From contig NC_135241.1 of assembly GCF_947623445.1 (NCBI RefSeq), positions 20,276,501 through 20,340,500 of the forward strand: 64,000 nucleotides of DNA. Reading direction: 5' to 3'. Shown here piece after piece: positions 46,831 to 59,788 of this stretch (the first letter of the stretch is position 1; each line of letters begins with the position of its first letter). The translations under genes and the position numbers were made by a program. Source of the stretch: Clavelina lepadiformis (lineage: Eukaryota > Chordata > Ascidiacea > Aplousobranchia > Clavelinidae). Under the pieces are notes generated by a model. That model ran no database searches. It had not been told where the DNA came from and saw nothing but the letters and a program-made list of their open reading frames with translations.

Positions 46831-49800
46831 GGGTCCGTGGTGTGCCCAGCGGACTTACAGTTCTTACCAGCGTGGATGATGGCTCGATCATCTGCGAAAG
46901 CCAATTGTAGTGATGATATTTTATTGTCATTCATCTCTTTCACTTGATGTCAAATAGGCTGGGAGTCAAGATTGCGTCCTGAAAACGTCATTCTTGAGAC
47001 CTCTGCGGCGGTTGACATGACCGTCGTTTGTTTTTAAGACGAATAACGAATGGTTTCCATGATAAACACTCCATAAAGTGGTCAAAGATACTTCGCAGAA
47101 GCTTCAAACGGTGTCCTTGTAGCTGTCCAGGATTGAAAGTCTTTTTTCTAACTTGGGTCAATTTGGGTTGCAACTGCAGTCAAGTCCGGTCAACGCCTAA
47201 GGCTTTAACTTCTGACGTCACACTTTGAGTACAATTGGTTATTAACTTATTAAGTTATTTCGTTATGGCAATTTCAGAATTAATCCGGTCCGTATGTCTT
47301 TTCAAGAAAGCGTAATTTTTAAGAAAAATAATCGATTTTTTTACTTAAAGCTCTATTTTTGCCGTCGTAACTGTCGTTACGTGATTCGAGTAATTTGAGA
47401 CTTTGACTTGAGTGTAGTCGAGTCATTCAAGACCACTTTTACTTCTTTGAACTCAAACGAAAATCAACCATGACGTTTTGGTAAGGCAAAGGCCAGGTTT
47501 TACATTCATCAAAACCTCAAAGGTGCAATGGCATTGAGTTCGTTTGTCACAGTATCGCAATTAATTCTTCATGCAGTACTAAGTATAAAAAAAAAGCTGA
47601 TGGTAAATATTTATAAACTTTCCGATCATTTACAAAATTTTATGTATATAACGGTAAAGGTTTGAAATTTTATTTTCTGTGTTGATTGTATAAAATATCA
47701 TGACTTTACTCTTGATATAATCGTGTAGTTACATAAATATTGCATTACAGTATGTCTCTATGGTGTAATTAGTTGATGATGTTTTTGAACGCTTACCGTG
47801 ATGAACTTAGTATCTTCAAAGGGTAATTCCTGATTTATCCAGCTTCTACGCTAATTTTTTACTGTAATAACATAACGTGCCGGCGGCCGCAACAGCGGTT
47901 ACGACCGCACGCCACATACTTATGACATACAACGAATCCTTCTTTCGAGTTATAGTAGGCGTAACTATTTTTACTGTAGCCTTCAGTATGCTATAGGCGG
48001 AAAGGCTTACTTTGCACATGTACAGTAACAGAAATAAACAAAAAAATCACCTCGGAAAAGGACGTGAAAGTATATTTGGCAGACAGATAGCCTATGTGCA
48101 TTTGCATACTTATAAGTGCACGTGTAAATAAATATGGCTCGCTACTATGCTCAGCATATGCATGGAACTTCACAAAAAGATAAAGCTTTTTATGCTTATA
48201 AAAACAAAACATGTATATACGTGTTATGACAAAGCTGTAGCCAAACAGGATGTCAATACATATTGAGACTTTATCTGGTTCCTAATAAAGTTGCATGTTC
48301 TTGTCGAGAAGCACAACTAAGTTACTTCTTCACAGAAGTATGTTGGTCAACGAATAAAAACTGACAAAACTTTATTTACAAACTGATAGACGTAACGAAA
48401 AGTAAGATACTGAACAAAGTTGAAAACGCAAGGGTATACTGGATAAAGAAAATCAACGAAGGTATGTAAATTAAGGAAAACAGGAACTTAAAGAAAAATG
48501 TCCAAATTGTGGCGTTTGCCGCCACAAAACTACACGTAGTCTAATAATTAATAATAGCGTAAAGACTATAATGAAGTTTATAGTCTACACGTGTAAGATG
48601 AATAACTGAAGAGAAAACAAATTTCGGTAACTTTGTTCACGACACTATTTTATGGATTCGTTAAGGTGTGGTCGAAATTGCTGTTGAAAATGTGTGCTTG
48701 GTTTATTTTGTTTCGGTAAGATTAGTTAACTTTTGCGTGTTCACGATTGGAATACAAAAAATATCCAAAATTGGTTTAGATAATACAGTATCGTATACAT
48801 TTTGATGAACATTTTAATTCCCAGTGCGTTTTCGTTTCTTTGTATAGCCCTAAGGCTTCTTCACTTTACAAGTGGTGTTAAATGTTACAATATTGAACAT
48901 TATCTTAATTAAAACGTCATAATCATGTGATCATATATCTGTTTCATTTTGCTGCAAAAAAGTTACGACTAATTTAGGACTATATAACTTAAATCCTAAA
49001 GTTAATACTTAAATATAAATGATATGTTTCTGTATAGCATTGCTTAATGTACTTTTATACAAAGTAAATAATTTTCACGCGAAATACACGCCACCATTTT
49101 ATGATGTAACGTGCCACCTATTATGACGTGAAGTTATATCAGTATGGTGCGTAGGCTATGGCGCACAAAATTGATTAGCTTCGCAATAAGGTAAAGGCTT
49201 ATTTATGGCCATGCTACAGTATCGTATGGTTTATGTTTTGCCATTAATTGTGGGAGCTAAAATTTTATTTGAATAAATCTGACAACTTTTAAGATATTTC
49301 AATGAGCTTCATAGTGTACAGTTTTGAAGTTGTCAAAACCCGTGTGTTTACCACAAACTGTGCTATACAATCGGGAACAATGAAAATCATCACACATAAA
49401 CAGAGAAAACATTTCAAATAAGTTGTTTAGATTACTCTGCCAAAACAGCAACTTCAACTAGCACATTAATTAATTAATTATTGTGATATTAATATTGGCA
49501 GAATTATACAAATATTACAACTACCCATTGTATATTCTCCGATCGATTTTTTTGAGTGGTTGGGCGTAAATATGCAACACTTCGCAAGTAGGCTACTATG
49601 CTACACGAACTTTACATGCTAGTAGACTATACTTATGTTTCATAAATAAACGTATAATATCATAACCTACTACAGATAAAGCTGAATTTAAGAAACATTA
49701 ATATGCAAAAGTAATATCTGTTATTTGTGGTAAAATAAGGTAAAAAGAAGGTGCGATAAGTGGATGCTAAAGTTGCATCAAAATCTTTTGGGCTGAAGGC

Positions 49801-50823
49801 GTCGTCATGTAAGCAAGCTAATTAGCGGTCTGCCTTCTTTTAAAAATACAAAACCATGTCTTGCCAAGAATTTATAGTTAATGCATAAACCGTCATAACG
49901 TTCAGCCCACGACAACAACTTTTAAAGGTAAAGGACCAGAATACAACAAGTTAAAGTATAAGTATGACAACTTGGAGCCTTACCTACCCTATCTTCCTCA
50001 ATGCATGCATTTCATTGCATAGTGCATGCTGTTAATCACAGCCAAATAACAAATTTCAAACCTTTAAACACTTATAACAAAAAATGTTTGCATTAAAATT
50101 TTTATTAATTAAACATTACTGTATTTGAATTAACAGCTGCCATGATGTCACGAGCCATAGTTATGCTCCACTTGCACATAACTATGGCGCGTGGTTGTAA
50201 CTGCATCTTCGTGTTAAGCCTACGGGGATCAAGAAAACTTAGAATATGTTAAAAATTTGTAAAGTCTGATATAAGATGTTTATAATCCTTCATTGTTTTG
50301 CATCCATTGTTGTTTTTTGCATGATGTCTTTGGTGTTAATGTCAGGGTTATTTACGCACATTTAAGGAAATTCGTGTGTAAGTATTTCATGAATTATGCC
50401 AGTTATGAATCTAAGAAGCTAAAAAATTAATGCATAAAACTTTTTGCATGTATGGTGGCAAGGTATGATAACGTTTATGTTTGGACTGAAGAAAGTCTTT
50501 TGCAAGACTTTAGCGCAGTGATAATTCCTCATCACCCAAAACCAGTAAACTTTCCAATGGGTTGGATTGTATCTATAGCAGAAATTCCCTAAATTGCCAC
50601 CTGAAGGTGTATAAAATTGGCAACTTTGCCCACGTGCATTACAACGGTATGGCGCCACGGTAGGATTATATTCTACTGTAGGCTAACTTCTGGACTTGCT
50701 GTACACAACTTATATCTAAAAGGCTTTCAACAGCGTTTGCATAGGCAAATTACTGACAATTACGGTAAGTTAAAGTGGCCCACCATACTATAAGGATCAC
50801 TTGGTTTGTAAAGAAATATCGAC

Positions 50824-53148
50824 ATGTTCAGCAAATTGGGGCCAATCGACGGCTACAATTATTATATTTCAAACGATAGTGATGAAGATGGTGGTAAAGC
50901 AACGGACAGCAGGTAAGGTAATTTTGAGTATACTCACACATTCGGGTCTGGTAAACAAGTGCATAACCAGGAGACGTCACAATTTTAGTAGCTGGGGTCT
51001 AGTATACATACAAAGGCATCCTATGGTTGCGCATTTGTATACTAGACCCACACATTCTTTATGGAAGTGATAAGCAAAAAAGTGAAGTGTTTTGTCATTT
51101 TGTAATAGAAGCTATAAAGTTTTGGTAAGTCATGGTTTGAAAACTGACTGACTGAACCTAAGGCGTTGAGTTTTGTATCAATTTCTGTTCTCTCTATACT
51201 TGTGTGAAATTCACTTAGTGTGAGAGCTAAAGGTGATGCATTTCATTTGCTTGGTTGATGTTATATGGAATGACCCAATGCCAATTTGAACTACACAGTA
51301 CATTGCTACATTCTGATATAATTACTAGTTTTAAACAAGTTGCACTCTTCGGTATTGTTAGTGCACGCTGTGTTATCCACTTGACACGCTTGCATAAGCC
51401 CTGGCAGTTCTGACCATGAAACCAATGGGGTATACCTTGTACTCTACAGAAGAAGTTTCATGGTACTGGTGTCATCCAATTCAAATTTACGTTGATTTTG
51501 TAGCTCTGAAGACGAAAAGCAATTGGACGAAGTGAATGTTTTTCTGCATGGTACTCCTGATCAGAAAAGACGTGCGTTTCAAAGGCTAACTGGTACGTTA
51601 CCACTTGATGTTATTTTATGACCGCAGTGCCATGAAGTCATAGCCAGTTTGTAACCAGTGTACTGAGACTAAACTATGATGATATATGATAAAATCAACT
51701 TTGATCTTGGGAAGTTTGACAAGTATTATGCCTACAAATTACTGAAGGCGCCCATATTTATTAAATATATATGCTTTTAGAAACTATTTTGTAGGTGATG
51801 AAGCATCATCATCTGAAGATGAGTTTGAGAAGACGATGAGGAAAGAACTTGATGCCACAATGTCCTCCATTGAGAAATCGTGGATAGAAAGAAGTGGAGT
51901 CAATTCAGGTAATCAAAAATGATTGCACCATTGGAACTACAAAACAGTAAGGCAAAATCACACACAAAAATAAATCCTGAAGAAATGTAATTTAAAATCA
52001 AAATTTTATAATTGCATTGCGATTACTTTTGCAGACTCCAATGAGCCATCCACGTCAAATACTTCCAAGAAAAAGAAAGAAGAGTATGATAATATATATT
52101 TCGACTCTGATGACGAAGAAGGTGAGATGTTAAAAACTCGACCAACATTCCAGTATTAAGACATGTATGAATTCAACAAGGTAGTCTATTTGTAGGGACA
52201 ACAAGAAAATCTCAAAAGAAGCGTCTCACCAACGATCAATTGTTTTATGACCCTATGGCCGATGAGAGAAATCAGCAATGGGTCAACAGACAAAGACTAA
52301 GGTGATAGCAAATTAGTAAAATAATTTGTAACATATCTGTACTTTGCTACATTGATGGGGATACCCAGATAGCATGTAAAGAAATGGCTCATCAGGCAAT
52401 GCTTCCATGAGTGTACAATCGGATTGTGCAGTGTGTGCCACACAACAGGAACAAAGGCAAACTAATAATTTTTTGACAAAAATTTAAATAAAAACATAAA
52501 AAAGTTGGCACAAGTGGCAGTAGTCACCCAATTTATGGAGTTACGTTATAAGTAGGGTTTTTATTAATGCGCAGTTTAATTAGCTCAAAGTTTTTCTTCC
52601 TTAACTTACCACATTTCCTTATTTATTTAGGGGATCTGCAAAAAGAAAACCAAATGAAACAAAAGACAACATTTCAAAGAAGTCCAGTAAGAGTACAAGC
52701 GATGCAATTCTTACTTGTCCTGCTTGTATGACCACACTCTGCGTTGATTGCCAAAGGTAAATTAATGGAAGTATACAAAATAAAGAATCATTAATCGCCG
52801 TGAAGTGATAGAATTTTTTGTGCAGGGGGATTTATTATAATATATCATTTAATCACCAGACACGAAGTTTATCAAGGGCAGTATCGTGCAATGTTTGTTC
52901 TAAATTGCAACGTCCAAACAGATGAAGTATTGCGATACAAAGAACCAAAAAAGAAAAAATTTAAGAGACACAGGAAACGGGAGCAATCAGCCATGGATGT
53001 TGGTTATACACAATCCAGCACTTCAGAAGTGGACTCGTCAGAGCAAGTGTATCATCCTGTCAAGTGCCGCACCTGTAGCACCGAAGTTGCTGTTTATGAT
53101 AATGATGAAGTGTACCACTTTTTTAATGTTATTGCCGGCCATGCCTAA
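50824..53148 (+). CDS. EAPP: EAPP, E2F-associated phosphoprotein, seven exons
   Basis: Nuclear phosphoprotein that binds activating E2F factors and affects cell-cycle genes. Exons: 50824-50912, 51504-51592, 51795-51908, 52035-52121, 52196-52301, 52631-52756, 52860-53148; total 900 nt, 299 residues, all GT-AG and in frame. Family landmarks in order: SSEDE then VNVFLHGTPDQKRR (human VDVLLHGTPDQKRK), SSSEDEFEKTMRKEL, DNIYFDSDDEE, TNDQLFYDPMADERNQQWV, the paired-cysteine motif LTCPACMTTLCVDCQR with HEVYQGQYRAMFVLNC, and the C-terminal CRTCSTEVAVYDNDEVYHFF. The four CxxC pairs suggest a zinc-binding fold. Intron 1 carries a MITE. AATAAA overlaps the stop (53147-53152). Human EAPP has a similar length. 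Confidence 0.95.
50944..51049 (+). mobile_element. Short inverted-repeat MITE, family B, copy 2, with 8-bp target duplication
   Basis: The 106-bp element starts GGGTCTGGTAAACAAGTGCA and ends with the inverted counterpart TGCGCATTTGTATACTAGAC plus CC. It is flanked on both sides by ACACATTC (50936-50943 and 51050-51057), an exact 8-bp target duplication, as in hAT-type insertions. It lies in intron 1 of EAPP. Confidence 0.85.
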
Positions 53149-53152
53149 TAAA
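53147..53152 (+). terminator. EAPP poly(A) signal overlapping the stop codon
   Basis: The TAA stop (53146-53148) forms the first bases of AATAAA. Cleavage should follow within about 30 bases, giving an almost absent 3' UTR and leaving the converging PARS2 gene untouched. Confidence 0.6.
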
Positions 53153-53356
53153 TTCAGTTTATTCTAAAATGCATCATTCTGTACATGCTGTCCATCTGAA
53201 GCTAAGATTAATGCATATTTTTTAGACATTGCCAGCACGTAAGAAAGACATTTTTATAATTTTTTTCTGCAGTCATTACTGTTTTAGTGTTAATTTATTT
53301 ACCTATTACGAAATCTTATGACATCTTTCCAATTTCTATTACTTTCACAATTTTCA

Positions 53357-54682
53357 TCATTTATTACTTCTGAAACACAATTGCTTTTTTAAATAGTCCA
53401 CAACATCGGGCGCTGAAATATAATTGGTGCTATCTTTCTCCTTTTGCAAAATAACTTCCAACTTCGGCTCTGTATCCATAATGGTCTTACCAACTACTAT
53501 TGTCACTGGGTAACCAACCAAATTAGCGTGCTTTGCTCTCCATCCAATTGTTCGATTGGTGCGATCGTCAATAATGACATCGTCAGTAAATTCAGTGGTA
53601 TTGTGTAGCAAATCATACAACTCGTTTACAAGATCAGTGTTCATTGATTCCTCTCTGCTACCAGATTTCGGCGGGATGATACAGACTTTGTAAGGAGCTA
53701 GTGCAAGTGGCCACCTAAGAGCGTTCTCTGAAGACATCGCTTCTAAACAGGCTGCTATGATTCTGGATACACCAAGACCATAACACCCCATTTCACATGC
53801 GATGGTGTCTTGATTTTTATCGATGTAGTGCACATCCAGCTTCTTGGAATAATGACTGCCCAGCAGAAAAGTATGCCCAACTTCTATGCATTTGATTTCC
53901 TTGATGTACTCTGGATCTACAGGGAGTTCATCCAAGGTCATATTGCTTAAGTTCCAAGCCTGATGACTTTTTTCGCAAAATCCAACCTTATCCTCTCCGA
54001 CATCACTTTTTATATGATATTCATGAGACATGACACCACCAATCACGCCAGTTCCTGCTGAAGCCTTAATCACTGCAACACCAAGGTCCCTGAAAATGTT
54101 GTCATACATGTTGCAGACACTTTGGTAAGTCGTCGCTGCACTTTGTTCATCAACATCAAATGTGTACAGATCATTCATGATAAACTCACGGCATCGTAAC
54201 AATCCTGAATGTGGTTTTGCTTCCCCACGGTATTTTGTTGTTGTTTGATAAAGTCTGATGGGCAGATGCACATGTGACAACTGTTTAAGGTACTGTGACA
54301 TGACGGAACATATTGCCTCTTCATGAGTTGGACTTAGACAATAATGTGACCCGCTGACTTGTGTTGTAAGAAGTTCGTCTCCAAACGTTGCCCATCTTCC
54401 TGTTTTATCCCAAATCCACTTTGGACCTAAGCTAGATAACTGTAATTTTTGCCCATCAATATCGAGCATGTGTTTGTCAATAAGTGCTTCCAACTTCTTT
54501 ATTGAACGCAGCAGTGGAGGCAAAAAATGAAACATTCCGGCACATGAAGGTGAGATCAAACCAGTCTGTAGCAGTAAATTACTGCTTTTGCTCTCTGATG
54601 CTCTTGCAGAAGAAATTAGATTTTGCTGCAAATGTGTTCCACCAAGAGAAAATGGAAAACATTTTGACACAAGTTGCCTCAT
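53357..54682 (-). CDS. PARS2: Mitochondrial prolyl-tRNA synthetase PARS2 (intronless)
   Basis: Class II aminoacyl-tRNA synthetase charging mitochondrial tRNA-Pro in the matrix. The frame is open from 54727, but only a TTG is there and an in-frame TAG lies just upstream, so I choose the ATG at 54682 (441 residues; human 475). The start MRQLVSKCFPF is basic and hydrophobic, consistent with a mitochondrial presequence. Seen: LSPTHEEA (about 116-123), motif 2 with TKYRGEAKPHSGLLRCREF (about 149-167), motif 3 GCYGLGVSRI (about 299-308) and a C-terminal anticodon-binding domain (from about 330; GWRAKHANLVGYPVTIVVGK). It ends Asn-Lys-stop, and those two codons spell AATAAA, so the poly(A) signal is inside the coding sequence. 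The human PARS2 coding region also lacks introns. Converges on EAPP. Confidence 0.95.
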   Translation of the reverse strand: MRQLVSKCFPFSLGGTHLQQNLISSARASESKSSNLLLQTGLISPSCAGMFHFLPPLLRSIKKLEALIDKHMLDIDGQKLQLSSLGPKWIWDKTGRWATFGDELLTTQVSGSHYCLSPTHEEAICSVMSQYLKQLSHVHLPIRLYQTTTKYRGEAKPHSGLLRCREFIMNDLYTFDVDEQSAATTYQSVCNMYDNIFRDLGVAVIKASAGTGVIGGVMSHEYHIKSDVGEDKVGFCEKSHQAWNLSNMTLDELPVDPEYIKEIKCIEVGHTFLLGSHYSKKLDVHYIDKNQDTIACEMGCYGLGVSRIIAACLEAMSSENALRWPLALAPYKVCIIPPKSGSREESMNTDLVNELYDLLHNTTEFTDDVIIDDRTNRTIGWRAKHANLVGYPVTIVVGKTIMDTEPKLEVILQKEKDSTNYISAPDVVDYLKKQLCFRSNK

Positions 54683-57600
54683 TACTGGATATTGCAATCT
54701 GACGATCTTGTCTTTAATCACAGACAAACTTTTCAGTAACTAAGTAGGTGAAGGAACCTTGGCGAGCAAAATCCCCTACTTCGCGAAAATATTGAAGTCA
54801 ATCAAGGGTAACAGCAATAGTTATCACTTATCAAAAATAAACTGATTATGATCACCTTACAAGAATGCATTTCGACAAGAAAGAATTCTTTGTTAAAATT
54901 TGATACATTACCAGATAATTTCACCGATTCATCGTCACCTTATCACTGTTCCGCTGCAATACTGTTCCGCACTTTTTACTTTTAACATATCTTAAACTGC
55001 TGCTCACGATACAACACGACAGTTTGACAAGTTTTAACCCCGTGATCTCATCAAAATGTGCCATATAGTTTCCAATCCGGCCGTGTGGCGTAAAAGTACT
55101 CACAACTTAAACCATGTCTAAACCAAATAATCATTAAACACCCAATGTGAGAAATGTTTTGGACGCAGTTTTAGTAGCTGTGCTTTTTGATTACATGATT
55201 TAGTAATGTTTCTTTTCGCGCGAAATCTCCAATGTTTAGAAGTTCATGAAATTAGTAAGAACACTAGCTTTCCCCGACAAGAGAGCAGGGTACCGGTAGG
55301 TGCTGTGCTAGTGTGGTTGAATCACCATTTATGTAGGACCGTTTATTGCGTACCGAACTCCGGTTTGCAGAGTTAGGCAAGAGCGCAATCAAGAGCAGTT
55401 ATGATTATATTCAGTAGCGCACTACAGGAGCATTAATGATCAAAATTATGTGCACTTAACTGAATTTTTATGCTTTTAATCAGTTGTGCACACAGTTATC
55501 ATTTATTTTTACTTCATTTATAATTTCATAGCAATTTTTTTAGCGGATAGGCTGACTAAGGTTTGCTAAAAAGGCCAAAAAAGTAGTCTGGCCCACAGTC
55601 ACTGATAAAAACTAAACATTGCTATTATTAAGCCTACACAGGAAAAAATAGTGACTGATAATAGTCCACAATTTTCATCATTGACTAATAAAATGCCACT
55701 TTCGTCCAAAAAAACACTCCCCACGCCTTATTTTGGTCCAAGTACCATAAACCTGCCTACATACAGTTCGCAACGCTTTTTCATGGCTAATTACGCACCA
55801 CCGATGCATTGGAAACAATTATGGCTAAATAAAACCCAGTGTACGATGTGATTGGCGTTTACTTCCTTACAAGTGCAAAACAAGTGGCTTAATGTCATTC
55901 GTGTCACGTAATATATTCAGCCACTTGACACAGTCGGAGTTACCGGCTTAATAATTGCTGTTACCGCGATAAACACCACATTAATATTTAGATGGTGACA
56001 TTTCGTCACTGTTTAAAACCTTTCTTATCCCTGCAATGCCATAATTTCATGAGTTTTTTTACTAAATGCAAGGTTGTAAAAGGACGAAGGAACTTAAAAG
56101 TTTTCCCACGTAAGTACAGTAGGCCAAGATTTTTTTACAAATTTCATTACCCAAATTATTTTCCCCAAATGGTAAAAGCTTTTTTTAATAAATCCGGAAA
56201 TTTCAACGCACACAAGTGCTACGAATACTTCATTCACTTTTCTCAAAAAAATACGACATCTAGGCTAACAATCACAACAAAAATGTTCAAGGTAGGTTTG
56301 CTTGTTTGTGTTTTGGTGTTGAGGTAAAGCAAGTTTGATGCCATTTTGAGTTTGGGGTAGGGTCAATTACATAAACATAATCTCTGGGTTGAGGTTGTTT
56401 GCACCCAGACTTACTTTCCTTGGACAATTTTTATTTTTTAGGTTGTGCCAGGGAATTGGAATTTTTATCTCTTCCTGTAATTTTCAATTTGACAAGCGTA
56501 ACGAAAACTAGAGTCGCGAACATGTTTCCGCAAATGGTTGTGGTAAAGTCGAATGGAATTGCATGCATAATTTGCATTCTGATAGCTGGTACAGTTTCTA
56601 CAAATAAAGAGCTTCATGATTTAGCACACAAAACCAAGTTTTTGGAGAACTATGCATAAAGTATTGCGGCTAACGATTACATGCAGGCAAACTAACTGGC
56701 CACGAAAAAAGGAAGTTGAGAGAAGTGTGTAGACCTGGAGAATATTTAGACGGAAAGAAAAAAGTCTCAAAATAAGTTGGGAAGTATCCAACAATCCAAC
56801 CAATGAAAGACAACTTTGCGGATGATGTCTTACACAAGTCTAGTAATACTTTCTTTTCAAACACCACACTGCAGAGATGGACCCTTGGTTACGAAATTTC
56901 GCTTTCAAGAACGGTTTGCATGAAGCTTTCATTAAAGGGATTGAAGGTTTGTTGGCAATTCTGTTGTTTTTCCAGGCATTACATATGTGGCATTTTGTTT
57001 TGCGGCAACCGATTATTCCATTTTTATTGTAAAACTTCATAACTTGTGGGAGCAAAGTTATTAAACTTAAAACTTCTATTGCTGTTCAAAACAACTTAGT
57101 TTCAAAAGCTTTCTGCTCCGTTTGCAAGACTTCCTTGTAACTAATTTCGCCTGCCGGTGGTGAGTTAAGCGCGTTACGTTTTTACTTCGCACTTGATCCC
57201 AGAGTGATTCCATGCGTAATCAATGATTCGTAGAAAAAACAAAAACAGAGGACGACGACGAAATTACACATAACGCAGTAATGCTTGAATTGCGTGCGAT
57301 TGCTAATACAAAAAAAAGCTTTGTAATGTAGCCAAGACTGTTTTATTTTGCAACCATGAACCGTTGCGAACTATTTTCAAGCTTTGCGACATTGTTATGA
57401 AGGAGACCGGAGGGGCATATTTTTATGTAAAACACTGATCAGTAGCATTACCAAAGCTAGTTCAAAACGTTCAATATACTCCAATTGCACATATGTCTGG
57501 CTGTTGTCCGGCCAAAAATGAATCGATTTACATTCTGTTGTACGAACACGAGGAACGAGATTCGTGATATTAAATGATTAAACTTTTGGCAATAAATTGT

Positions 57601-58078
57601 CTATTGCATTGGTGATTGGTTACTTTATTATGTAAAAGTCGGTTTACGCAGCGTTAATTGGTGGTGTACAGAGTAAATTTTATTACAATAGATATAATAT
57701 GCATTGTATTTGAGTACTGTATTAGAGATTTAATGCTAACGTAAACTTAGTAAATTTTGCAACTTGTTCCAAAATTATAGCCCTTAGTTTTACGGTCAAA
57801 AATGTAAACCTGTCTTTATTTTTAAAAAGCAAAGTTTGTGATTACCGCACTGCTTTTGCGTTATTATATTTCATTACGTTGGTAACTGCCATGGCTACTG
57901 TAATACATACTATAATAAAAATACATACCTATTATATATGTATTGTGTACAAGTTTGTAATTTGTATAGTGCTATATTTTGCGCAATTGAAATAATTTAT
58001 CATAGTTTAAAAAAAAATATAGAGGATTTATAAGCGTTACCATTTTAACGAATAATTTACAATATGTGCACTTTGCAG
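54683..58078. other. Region between PARS2 and the unassigned gene
   Basis: About 3.4 kb. The left end is the PARS2 promoter and 5' UTR. Open frames at 55992-56327 and 56399-56659 lack recognisable domains; a splice-acceptor-like TTTTTTAG at about 56440 hints at an exon, but I could not join it to anything. First exons of the gene at 58.1 kb may lie here. Confidence 0.4.
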
Positions 58079-58919
58079 TTGCCACAGTCACAGTACACGA
58101 TCTGCCTTCATCTCTTCAAGAAGTTGGAACTAATATCAGTCCATTCAGTCTCAAAGACAGAAAACTTCTTGAAAGATTTTTTGGAACAGCGATGGAGCAG
58201 TTTTTGGTGGAGGTGAACAGTGGTTTGTTGTGAGTTAGGATCTAACAAACAAGATTTTGTATTTTCATTGTGGTAGTGAAGTCCTGTTCATTTGCCCATA
58301 TCCGAAAGCGATTCAACAACCAAATGGCAGCCTTAAATAAGTTCACAATGACGCCACTTCTGAAAAAGAAAAATCAGGCAAACGAGGGGGAAGAAATATC
58401 ATTAATAGCGATCAAGAGGAGGATGGAAGTTATCAAAAAATTTCCTGGTGAAGAACGCACTGCAAAGACTTTAGAAAAATACCCATCATACAAGTTGAAA
58501 GAAAAGGTAAGTGTGATATTAACTGATATTTCATTAACTTAAGCATAAAATTTAAACAACAGGCTCTGCTTTTTGTCGTTAGTAAACATAAGATACAAAA
58601 TCGTGTCAACGTTATTGTTGTAACGTTTTCTCTATTTTTGCAGTGCATAACCGACATTGCTATATTCTTTGGATATTCCTCTAAAGAAAACATGGTGAAC
58701 AAGTGCCGGTTGCGATTTTGTAATTTCATCGAGGGAAGGTCATTGTGCTGTGAAACAGGGTGTGTATGCCTAATGGAATTTTCCAAAGTTATGAACCAAC
58801 TAGAAGCAGTTTCTTCTCCTAAAGAGCTATCTACTGTCATCAAGCTTATGAATGATGGAAGCGTAAAGCTCGTTAAAGATCGAAAACAGCCACATAATTT
58901 GTGTGCAGGTACTAAATGA
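58079..58919 (+). CDS. Unrecognised gene, at least three 3' exons
   Basis: Likely exons: 58079-58212 (acceptor TTTGCAG; reads ATVTVHDLPSSLQEVGTNIS), 58282-58506 (ending GKL-type basic stretch KYPSYKLKEK before GTAAGT) and 58644-58919 (acceptor TTTTTGCAG; begins CITDIAIFFGYSSKENMV; stop TGA). The second and third exons join in phase 0 into a basic, helical product with six cysteines (CRLRFCNFIEGRSLCCETGC). The pattern of Lys-rich helix followed by FPGEERTAKTLEKYP faintly recalls uncharacterised SAMD3-like vertebrate proteins, but I cannot assign a family. The 5' end and the first junction are uncertain; the final stop may be read-through of a donor at 58910. Confidence 0.5.
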
Positions 58920-59459
58920 GGTCCGGGACCCGGATCAGTTGTTGTTGACCAATTGCAATTTGTTGATTTAGGAAAATCTGAAATTTTTTGTGTCTATTAT
59001 CTCTGCTTTGTGTACATTTTATCCTGGATTCTTGTCCGAATGTCTTTACTTGTTGCATCATATGCAATATACGGTTTTATTACATTAACCAAAATAATAA
59101 TTTTAAATAATAATAATTTCGCTTGAATGTTTACATTACAGTATTTCGAAACGAGGAATGTTTGTTTGCCTTCTTTAAGTTTATTGTAAAAACTTTATAA
59201 TTATTGCCTATATAGTTTTTAGTTGACTATATGCCATTTTCCTTAGTTTCGTTCTCGTAGCTTGTGGTAGACGGCATCAAGCCGATTGTGAAATTTGAAA
59301 GTAATCGCTTTTTCTTTTCTTTGACTTTTTTGGAAGGATACATAATTAAAATTTTGTCAGACTGGTAATTATGCATTTTGGTCACGTGATGTTCAAGTGC
59401 GACATTTCAATTGGCATGGATTAAGCCAGGGAATCCCAGGCTGGTCTAGGTTCTATATG

Positions 59460-59640
59460 GGCGAGTATTTAGCCAGGTTTACATTAACTAGGACGCTCGC
59501 GGCTGAATATGGGGATATTCATAACCAAACACGATTGGAAAGGATTTAGTCGTTTCAGACTAGTATTTAGCCGCAAGAAGGACTGTATTTATCCAGCTGG
59601 TAGTGGCTAAATACCGGGATATTCATAACCATTTTTTTGG
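59460..59640. repeat. Inverted and direct repeats, possible degraded element
   Basis: GTATTTAGCC at 59563-59572 has its exact inverse GGCTAAATAC at 59605-59614, able to pair across a 32-base loop. The word GGATATTCATAACCA occurs directly at about 59512 and 59617. A further related TATTTAGCC lies at about 59466. No coding capacity; probably an old inverted-repeat transposon. Confidence 0.45.
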
Positions 59641-59788
59641 AACGCATTCAGTCACTTTTTTTTCCTGTGTACATAGGCCTATATAAAGTATTGGCAATAT
59701 AACAGTTTCCGAGATCATTCTTTTCCATACGATTATGGTACAGCTTTTCCTGTTTACCTTATTTTACAGCTGTATGTGTAGCATTTAT

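Larger units (their letters stand above)
42291..50823. other. Large region without a recognised gene
   Basis: About 8.5 kb of AT-rich DNA between the coiled-coil gene and EAPP. Open frames (43938-44177, 45496-45855, 46161-46406, 47991-48212, 50419-50658) show no domains and no consistent splice structure. It holds one copy of a small inverted-repeat element (44931-45036) and a tRNA-like SINE (about 46730-46830). Confidence 0.5.

Noticed and set aside
56399..56659. 86-codon frame preceded by a T-rich acceptor
   Set aside because: Could not be joined to the gene at 58.1 kb in any phase that I trust.
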